Assembly: GCA_900555495.1 (NCBI GenBank)
Contig: USLD01000081.1
Span: 1 to 6,338 of the forward strand
Origin: an uncultured Slackia sp.
GTDB lineage: Bacteria > Actinomycetota > Coriobacteriia > Coriobacteriales > Eggerthellaceae
Reading direction: 5' to 3'
DNA: 6,338 nt
A program made the translations under genes and the position numbers. Shown here in pieces: positions 1 to 4,484 of this stretch. The notes beneath the pieces were generated by a model. That model searched no databases. It was not told the DNA's origin and was given only the letters and a program-made list of their open reading frames with translations. The first letter of the stretch is position 1; every line of letters starts with the position of its first letter.

Positions 1-40
1 GGGGAGTCGCGGCAGATGCGCCGCGGCTCCCCGTCGTTTT
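1..40 (+). terminator. Rho-independent terminator of an off-window + strand gene
   Basis: Bases 1-13 pair with 20-32 in a 13-bp stem with one G-T wobble (T7 with G26). The loop is AGATGC (14-19). The stem is followed by GTCGTTTT (33-40), the T-rich tail expected for + strand transcription. It therefore ends a gene to the left of the window. It may also serve the convergent TetR gene, since the hairpin lies 28 bp beyond that stop codon, but the T tract needed on the - strand would be outside the window and cannot be seen. Confidence 0.85.
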
Positions 41-59
41 AGGTATCGAATAGGATTTC

Positions 60-626
60 CTAGTCGTAAAGAGCTTCATGAAGCAAGGCGAAGAGGGCTT
101 TGTACGAGTCGTCGCCGCGCTCGAGCGATGAGACTATCGACCCCCAGACAAGGGTGGCGAGCTCGTTTTCGCCCGCTTCATCTCCAAGTACGTCGAGCTT
201 GATGTCCTTGTCATTGCGAATGACGACGGTCAATCCCCTGCGAATATGGACGAACGCCGCTTCTTCGCGGCGACGAATCTCCCGGACGCATTCGGTGTCG
301 AGGGCCATAAGCTTCGTCAGCCAATCTCGGCGGAATACTTCGAGCGTCGCGCGAAGGTCTTCGATAAGGCGCTCGCAGAATGCAACGAAATTCTCGTCCG
401 ATGCGGCGATGAACATTTCCTTATGAAGCGATTCCCGCCAGAACATCTCGACTATTTCGGCCACAAGAGCCGATTTCGTGGGGAAGTAGTTATAGATAGA
501 TCCCACGCTCACACCGCATGCCGCAGCGACTCCGCGAATGCTGAGGGAAGATGCTTCTTCGGTTCTGAACAGGTCGTATGCTGTTTCCAGAATATGCTGT
601 CTCGATATGACGGCCTTGTTGCCCAT
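60..626 (-). CDS. TetR/AcrR-family transcriptional regulator
   Basis: This 188-residue protein has the usual TetR length and layout. The N-terminal DNA-binding helix-turn-helix spans about residues 8-54, with the core 'LSIRGVAAACGVSVGSIYNY' followed by FPTKSALV. The residues SVGSIYNYF form the recognition helix, and YNYFPTKSAL is the classic end of the domain. Residues 55-188 are helical and divergent, as expected for the ligand-binding and dimerisation domain; the ligand cannot be predicted. An upstream ATG at 722 is in frame, but I chose the ATG at 624-626. There a GGAGG sits 9 nt upstream (on the - strand) and the protein starts MGNKAVISRQ, directly before the first helix. The longer start would place coding sequence over the operator palindrome. 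The gene is divergent from the HsmA-like membrane protein across 165 bp containing a double inverted repeat, so it most likely represses that gene and itself. Family assignment is secure; target and effector are inferred. Confidence 0.93.
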   Translation of the reverse strand: MGNKAVISRQHILETAYDLFRTEEASSLSIRGVAAACGVSVGSIYNYFPTKSALVAEIVEMFWRESLHKEMFIAASDENFVAFCERLIEDLRATLEVFRRDWLTKLMALDTECVREIRRREEAAFVHIRRGLTVVIRNDKDIKLDVLGDEAGENELATLVWGSIVSSLERGDDSYKALFALLHEALYD

Positions 627-712
627 GTCGACTTGCCTCCAGGCTCTCTGATTTTCTTGATGAAATGATGAAGCAAGACGCATCCCATTGCAATCAGGTA
701 GGGATCTTATTA

Positions 713-748
713 TTCTGAACAACGTTCATTTATGAACATAGTTCAGAA
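713..748. promoter_or_regulatory. Double-palindrome operator between tetR and hsmA-like gene
   Basis: A 36-bp interrupted palindrome is centred between 730 and 731, and 15 of 18 positions pair. TTCTGAAC (713-720) mirrors GTTCAGAA (741-748), and GTTCAT (724-729) mirrors ATGAAC (732-737). Seen another way, it is two copies of TGAAC-N3-GTTCA, at 716-728 and 733-745, with centres 17 bp apart. That arrangement would let two TetR dimers bind neighbouring turns of the helix. It lies at the middle of the divergent gap, where it can cover promoters for both genes. A TATTAT at 708-713, read on the - strand as AATAAT at 709-714, could be part of a -10 element, but I cannot assign either promoter firmly. 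Binding by the adjacent TetR is inferred from position. Confidence 0.8.
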
Positions 749-791
749 ATACGAAAGAAACGTAGCTGATAACATAAGGAAAGGGATAGTT

Positions 792-1277
792 ATGAGTTTC
801 GAATTGATCGCCGCCTCCGTCGCTATCACGTTGGCTCTCGTCTTCTACACCGTCGGCGTTTTCTCTGAACGTCGTGCCAATACGCTGAAATTGAGCCATG
901 TCGTCATGTTCTGGTGCGGCTTGGTGTTCGACACTACGGGAACGACGATCATGACCAATATCGCGCAGACGTCCGGCGCGACCGGGTTCGGCATCCATGC
1001 GATTTCCGGCCTCTTGGCCATCGTCCTTATGCTCGTGCATGCGGTTTGGGCTACGGCGACCTATGTTCGTCGCAACGAACGTGCCGAAAAGACCTTCCAT
1101 AAGTTCAGCACCCTCGTGTGGCTGCTTTGGCTGGTCCCCTATATCATCGGCATGCTGGTCGGTATTCCGATGATCCATCTGCAGACCGTGTGCGCTGTGG
1201 GCACTGCTACGATCGTCGTCGCCGCATTCGCTTTCTTCCTGCTGCGCCGCGGCACCGCCAAGCATGCAAGCAAGTAG
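792..1277 (+). CDS. HsmA-like (TIGR03987-type) multi-pass membrane protein
   Basis: This 161-residue, very hydrophobic protein has about five membrane segments: roughly residues 4-23, 35-56, 66-88, 105-125 and 132-150. Short charged loops (SERRANTLK, RRNERAEK) and a basic tail (RRGTAKHASK) separate or follow them. Segment 2 holds LVFDTTGTTIM (residues 44-54), which from memory marks the family annotated as TIGR03987/HsmA. C. difficile HsmA was reported to bind haem in the membrane and protect against oxidative stress. Histidines H36, H69 and H83 lie in or at membrane segments, with H103 and H129 near their ends; these are candidate haem ligands, unproven here. An in-frame ATG at 732 falls inside the operator palindrome and has no ribosome binding site. 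The ATG at 792 has AAGGA and AAGGG 11 and 6 nt upstream, so I use that. The gene is monocistronic, with its own terminator, and is probably controlled by the divergent TetR protein. Membrane nature is certain; the HsmA assignment is likely; the haem role is inferred. Confidence 0.82.
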   Translation: MSFELIAASVAITLALVFYTVGVFSERRANTLKLSHVVMFWCGLVFDTTGTTIMTNIAQTSGATGFGIHAISGLLAIVLMLVHAVWATATYVRRNERAEKTFHKFSTLVWLLWLVPYIIGMLVGIPMIHLQTVCAVGTATIVVAAFAFFLLRRGTAKHASK

Positions 1278-1307
1278 TTTCCTTCAAGCGCGTTAGATGC
1301 CTCTTTC

Positions 1308-1339
1308 AAGGCGCGGAGCTTCGGCTCTGCGCCTTTTTT
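1308..1339 (+). terminator. Rho-independent terminator after the hsmA-like gene
   Basis: AAGGCGCGGAGC (1308-1319) pairs with GCTCTGCGCCTT (1324-1335), 12 bp with one G-T wobble. It is capped by a TTCG tetraloop closed by a C-G pair, the extra-stable C(UUCG)G form. The run of six T at 1334-1339 completes it. It starts 30 bp after the stop codon and separates the hsmA-like gene from cydAB. Confidence 0.93.
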
Positions 1340-1380
1340 GTATCTGCGGATCTCGCGCGGCTCGTCTATGTGACCTGCGT

Positions 1381-1453
1381 TTGTTCTCGTCCCGTAAAAA
1401 TATATAAATTGATACCAAACTAATAACATATAAAAACGAGAACGTGGTATGAT
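1381..1453 (+). promoter_or_regulatory. AT-rich promoter zone for cydAB
   Basis: Bases 1395-1436 form the most AT-rich stretch of the window and stand out in a GC-rich background. Two candidate promoters can be read. One is TTGTTC (1381-1386), a 16-bp spacer and TATAAA (1403-1408). The other is an extended -10, TGG followed by TATGAT (1445-1453), without a convincing -35. The zone is bracketed by a perfect 8-bp inverted repeat, GTTCTCGT (1383-1390) and ACGAGAAC (1436-1443), which may be paired regulator half-sites. That this zone drives cydAB is well supported by position; the exact start site is not. Confidence 0.5.
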
Positions 1454-1646
1454 GGCACCGTGTTTTTCTGGGCCAACGGTGTTTGTATGTGGCCGTGGGC
1501 GATCCCATTCGCGGTTCGAATGCGGCGTAGGTCAAGGAAAGCACCGAAGAAAGAAAGCCTTCGGGCCGTCGGAACGCCGCGGCCGCGAAGGAGGCAAAAG
1601 GGGATGCGCCTGCGGGCGCGAGAAAAAAAAGAAAAGGGGGTGTGCT
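1454..1646 (+). promoter_or_regulatory. Long structured 5' leader of cydAB
   Basis: No convincing gene lies in the 369 bp between the hsmA-like stop and cydA. The last part reads as a folded leader RNA. CACCGT (1456-1461) pairs with ACGGTG (1476-1481), while GGCCA (1471-1475) pairs with TGGCC (1490-1494); together these give an H-type pseudoknot. CATTCG (1506-1511) pairs with CGAATG (1517-1522). A long hairpin, 1558-1568 with 1580-1591, has 11 bp and a single bulged G1585. Its 3' arm covers most of GAAGGAGG (1587-1594), the best ribosome-binding sequence in the leader. GCGCC (1606-1610) pairs with GGCGC (1615-1619), followed by a run of eight A and then the cydA ribosome binding site. The pairings are seen in the sequence; a regulatory role is inferred, and I recognise no known riboswitch class. 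Confidence 0.45.
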
Positions 1647-3128
1647 ATGGAGCTCTTTACCGATGTCGCGCTGCTTTCGCGTATTCAGTTTGCATTGGTG
1701 GTCATCTTCCACTTCTGCTTCGTTCCGCTGTCCATCGGTCTCGGCTTGATCATGGCCATCAACGAAACGCGGTACTACAAAACCCGCGACCCGAAAGACG
1801 AAGCCGCTACGCGCTTCTGGGTGAAGATTTTCACCACGACGTTCGCCATCGGCGTTGCCACCGGCATCACCATGGAGTTCTCCTTCGGCACCAACTGGGC
1901 TGATTACAGCCGTTTCGTAGGCGATATCTTCGGCGCTCCTCTGGCCGCCGAGGCTTTGCTTGCATTCTTCCTCGAGTCGGTCTTCCTGGGCATCGTGCTC
2001 TTCGGCCGCGCCAAGGTGAGCCCGAAGTTCTACATGCTTTCTTCTTGGCTGGTTTGGTTCGGCAGCTGCCTTTCCGCACTGTGGATCCTTATCGCCAACT
2101 CCTGGATGCAGACTCCCGCCGGCGCCGAGCTCGCCGCCGACGGCAGCAAGGCCGTGATCACCGACTTCTTCGCCGCGGCCTTCAACCCCACCACGCTCCC
2201 GCGTTACAGCCACACCGTTTTGGCGCTGCTGGTCCTGGGCGCATTCGTGGCCATTGCGCTGTCTGCTTGGTACATGCATAAGAACAAGCATCAGCACTTC
2301 GCCGAGAAGACCATGAAGACCGGCGTCGTGGTTGCCATCGTCGCCACCGGCTGCCTGTTCGTCTCCGCGCATTCTTCCGCCGTCGTGGTTGCCGAAGAGC
2401 AGCCCTCCAAAATCGCCATGATGGAAGGCCACTACGAGACCGGCACGCTGCCCCTGTACGCCGTGGGCATCGTCGACGAAGAGAACCAGGAAACCATCGC
2501 TCCCTTCGCGCTGCCCGGCTTCACCAGCTGGCTTGCTTCCGGCGACTTCGACAAGGAGTATCCGGGCCTCAAGGACCTGGCCGCCGAGAATCCCGACCTC
2601 AAGCTCGATGAGATGCCCGTGAACCTCGTGTTCCAGAGCTATCACCTGATGGTCGCGCTGTTCGGCATGATCGCGCTCGCCATCATCCTGGCCGCTCTTG
2701 TCGCCTTCAAGAAGAACGGCAAGCTCGGCTCTAAGAAATGGGTCCAGTGGATCTTGATTCTGTCCCCGCTGTTCCCGTTCCTGGCCATCCAGTCCGGCTG
2801 GGTGACTGCTGAAGTCGGCCGCCAGCCTTACGTCGTGTATCCGTCCGTGAGCGGTCCCGACGGCGTCTCGCTGCTGACGAACGAGGCGATTTCTCAGTCC
2901 GTTTCGGCCCCCGAGCTTATCATCACTATCCTGCTGTTCCTGGTGGTGTACCTGTTCCTGGCCGTGGCATGGGTTCGTCTGATCGGCCGCTTCATCAAGG
3001 AAGGCCCGGTGCTCGCCGAGGCCCACGCCGCCAAGAAGGCCGAAAAGGCCGCCGCGAAGGCTTCCGATAAGGCCGTCGCCGAGGCTGCTGCCGACGACGC
3101 TGCCGATAGCAAGAAGAAGGAGGCATAA
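1647..3128 (+). CDS. cydA: Cytochrome bd ubiquinol/menaquinol oxidase subunit I
   Basis: CydA carries all haems and the quinol site of cytochrome bd, which oxidises quinol and reduces oxygen to water in the cytoplasmic membrane. The protein has 493 residues and about nine membrane helices. Residues equivalent to those known in E. coli CydA are present: H22 (b595 ligand, in FHFCFVPL), E102 and E110 (proton/haem channel, in GAPLAAEALLAFFLE), H189 and M335 (b558 ligands), K255 and E260 (quinol site) and E389 (in TAEVGRQPY). K255 to M335 spans 80 residues against about 141 in E. coli, so this is a short Q-loop enzyme. GRQPW reads GRQPY here (Y395). The last 38 residues form a Lys/Ala/Asp/Glu-rich tail not seen in E. 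coli. An in-frame ATG at 1449 is rejected: MELFTDVALLSRIQFAL is the normal family N-terminus, and AGGGGG lies 6 nt before this ATG. The stop is 3 nt before cydB, so both share one transcript. Confidence 0.97.
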   Translation: MELFTDVALLSRIQFALVVIFHFCFVPLSIGLGLIMAINETRYYKTRDPKDEAATRFWVKIFTTTFAIGVATGITMEFSFGTNWADYSRFVGDIFGAPLAAEALLAFFLESVFLGIVLFGRAKVSPKFYMLSSWLVWFGSCLSALWILIANSWMQTPAGAELAADGSKAVITDFFAAAFNPTTLPRYSHTVLALLVLGAFVAIALSAWYMHKNKHQHFAEKTMKTGVVVAIVATGCLFVSAHSSAVVVAEEQPSKIAMMEGHYETGTLPLYAVGIVDEENQETIAPFALPGFTSWLASGDFDKEYPGLKDLAAENPDLKLDEMPVNLVFQSYHLMVALFGMIALAIILAALVAFKKNGKLGSKKWVQWILILSPLFPFLAIQSGWVTAEVGRQPYVVYPSVSGPDGVSLLTNEAISQSVSAPELIITILLFLVVYLFLAVAWVRLIGRFIKEGPVLAEAHAAKKAEKAAAKASDKAVAEAAADDAADSKKKEA

Positions 3129-3134
3129 GTCATG
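3117..3134 (+). promoter_or_regulatory. cydB ribosome binding site embedded in the cydA end
   Basis: AAGGAGG (3117-3123) is an almost perfect Shine-Dalgarno sequence formed by the Lys/Glu codons that end cydA. The cydA stop TAA (3126-3128) falls between it and the cydB ATG (3132-3134). Ribosomes ending cydA can thus restart on cydB, which would keep the two subunits in equal amounts. Confidence 0.85.
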
Positions 3135-4187
3135 ACGACTCTCGGAATTATCTGGTTCTGCCTCATCTTCGTCCTGATTGCCGGCTACTTCATTCTGGAC
3201 GGCTTCGACCTGGGCGCGGGCGTTCTGAGCCCCTTCGTCGCGAAAAACGACGAAGAGAAGGCCATCGTTCGCCAGAGCATCGGCCCTGTGTGGGACGGTA
3301 ACGAGGTTTGGCTGCTTACCGCGGGCGGCGCGCTGTTCGCCGCATTCGCGCCGGCGTACGCCACCACGTTCTCAGGTTTTTACCTGGCCATCATCTTGGT
3401 TCTCATGGGCCTGATCGTTCGTGCCGCATCCGTCGAATTCGCCGGCCATGACAAGGAATGGTCCAAGATCTGGAATGCGCTGTTCTTCGTCGGTTCGCTT
3501 CTGCCCGCGCTTCTGCTGGGCGTTGCGGCGGGCAACGTGTTCGCCGGCATTCCGATGGATGCTAACGGCGACTACGTGGGCGTTCCTCTGCTGGGCCTGG
3601 TCACTCCGTTCACGCTGCTCACCGGTCTTCTGGGCCTGAGCCTGTTCATCTGCCAGGGTTCCAGCTGGCTGTCTCTTAAGGCCCCCTTGGACTCCGAGGT
3701 GCGTGCTCGCGCCAAGAAGATCCGCAGCATCGCCCTGGTGGCCGCAGGCGTTTTGTTCCTGGTGACTGCGGGCTACGCGCTGTTCATCCTCAAGCCCGAG
3801 ATGGCTCCCGAGACGTCGATCCTGCGCATGCTCTTCTTCGCGCTGGTGGTTATCGCCTTGGTGGTCGCCATTCTTAAGAGCAGGGATGATTCCGCGGACC
3901 TGCCGACCTTCATCGCGTCCTCGGCTGCATGCGCCATGTTGGTTGCTTTGTGGGCGGCTCTTATGTTCCCCAACCTGGTTGTTGCGGGCGCCGGCGATCC
4001 GCTGAGCATTTTCGCCACCGCCGCATCGGGCGAGAGCATCACCATCGCCACCGCCGCGTCGACCGACCTTGCTTTGGCTTGGATGCTGGGTATCACCTGC
4101 GTCGGCCTGCCTCTGGTGCTTGCGTACCACTTCATGATCTACCGCACCTTCCGCGGCCGCGTGGATACGAAGGACCTGCATTACTAA
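3132..4187 (+). CDS. cydB: Cytochrome bd oxidase subunit II
   Basis: CydB is the haem-free partner that forms the CydAB heterodimer and is required for its assembly. The protein has 351 residues (E. coli about 379) and eight to nine membrane helices. Family motifs are clear. DGFDLGAG (residues 23-30) follows the first helix, and GPVWDGNEVWLLTAGGALFA (51-70) is the hallmark loop and helix. RAASVEF (97-103) matches the conserved Arg/Glu motif, ALMFPNL (276-282) the late FP motif, and YRTFRGRV (337-344) the basic C-terminus. AAGGAGG at 3117-3123 lies inside the last codons of cydA, 8 nt before the ATG, so translation is probably coupled. No cydX-like small gene and no cydCD assembly transporter follows; a terminator comes directly after, so cydCD must be elsewhere if present. 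Confidence 0.97.
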   Translation: MTTLGIIWFCLIFVLIAGYFILDGFDLGAGVLSPFVAKNDEEKAIVRQSIGPVWDGNEVWLLTAGGALFAAFAPAYATTFSGFYLAIILVLMGLIVRAASVEFAGHDKEWSKIWNALFFVGSLLPALLLGVAAGNVFAGIPMDANGDYVGVPLLGLVTPFTLLTGLLGLSLFICQGSSWLSLKAPLDSEVRARAKKIRSIALVAAGVLFLVTAGYALFILKPEMAPETSILRMLFFALVVIALVVAILKSRDDSADLPTFIASSAACAMLVALWAALMFPNLVVAGAGDPLSIFATAASGESITIATAASTDLALAWMLGITCVGLPLVLAYHFMIYRTFRGRVDTKDLHY

Positions 4188-4254
4188 GGCGTTCGGATAT
4201 CTTTTAGCAAGTGTGCGACAGCGTTTGAACCGAATGTCCTGACATATGGTTTCG

Positions 4255-4288
4255 AAGCCGGACCCGAACCGATCGGGTCCGGCTTTTT
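4255..4288 (+). terminator. Rho-independent terminator of cydAB
   Basis: AGCCGGACCCGA (4256-4267) and TCGGGTCCGGCT (4273-4284) form a perfect 12-bp stem, extendable by A4255-T4285, around an ACCGA loop. The T run 4284-4288 follows. It lies 68 bp after the cydB stop and ends the operon. Confidence 0.94.
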
Positions 4289-4425
4289 GTTTGGGGCGAC
4301 GCGGGTTGCGGAATCGTTTCTCAGGCGATCCCGCATGGGACGACCGATACCGCTCGTGGGTCTTGGGCGACCGTATGGCAGAGTGCTGAACCGTCGTAGG
4401 AATAGCCTTATGACCAGGTATGTTG

Positions 4426-4431
4426 TAAAAT
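4426..4431 (+). promoter_or_regulatory. Candidate -10 box of the SLH surface-protein gene
   Basis: TAAAAT (4426-4431) matches the sigma-70 -10 consensus at five of six bases and is the best candidate between the cydAB terminator and the next gene. It would start transcription near 4437-4439. No good -35 is present at the usual distance (TAGCCT at 4403-4408 matches three of six), so an activator or another sigma factor may be involved. The rest of 4289-4425 shows nothing I can assign. Confidence 0.35.
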
Positions 4432-4434
4432 GGC

Positions 4435-4466
4435 ACCGACTGGAAACATAAGGTTTTCCGGTCGGT
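4435..4466 (+). promoter_or_regulatory. 12-bp inverted repeat / 5' UTR hairpin before the surface-protein gene
   Basis: ACCGACTGGAAA (4435-4446) pairs with TTTCCGGTCGGT (4455-4466) over 12 bp, with one G-T wobble, around an 8-nt loop. There is no T tract after it, so it is not a terminator. It ends 4 nt before the GAAGGAG ribosome binding site (4471-4477). If the candidate -10 is right, this hairpin sits at the very 5' end of the mRNA, where it could protect the transcript from decay or modulate ribosome access. A DNA operator is the alternative reading. Confidence 0.6.
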
Positions 4467-4484
4467 ACAGGAAGGAGCCTGGCC

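Noticed and set aside
627..722. Upstream in-frame start for the TetR gene (ATG at 722)
   Set aside because: It would add 32 residues not typical of TetR proteins and lies inside the operator; the ATG at 626 has a well-placed GGAGG.
732..791. Upstream in-frame start for the hsmA-like gene (ATG at 732)
   Set aside because: The ATG is part of the palindrome, has no ribosome binding site and would put a charged stretch before the first membrane helix.
1409..1422. FNR-like site (TTGAT half-site) in the cydAB promoter zone
   Set aside because: The left half TTGAT matches, but the right half AACTA matches ATCAA at only three of five bases, too weak to call.
1606..1630. Hairpin next to the A8 tract as a terminator
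   Set aside because: On the + strand the tract is A rather than T after the stem, and on the - strand the T run comes before the stem, so neither orientation forms a terminator.
1449..1646. 66-codon in-frame extension of cydA from ATG 1449
   Set aside because: The extension is Arg/Gly/Lys-rich, unlike any CydA N-terminus; the ATG overlaps a candidate -10 box and lacks a Shine-Dalgarno sequence.
1293..3026. Long open frame on the - strand opposite cydA (577 codons)
   Set aside because: It lies antisense to a clear cydA, is low-complexity and rich in G, E, H, Q and R, has no recognisable domain and crosses the cydA leader. It is a mirror of GC-biased codons.
4336..4377. Imperfect direct repeat containing CGACCG followed by ATAC or TAT
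   Set aside because: The match is short and interrupted, with no third copy or link to a feature; likely chance.
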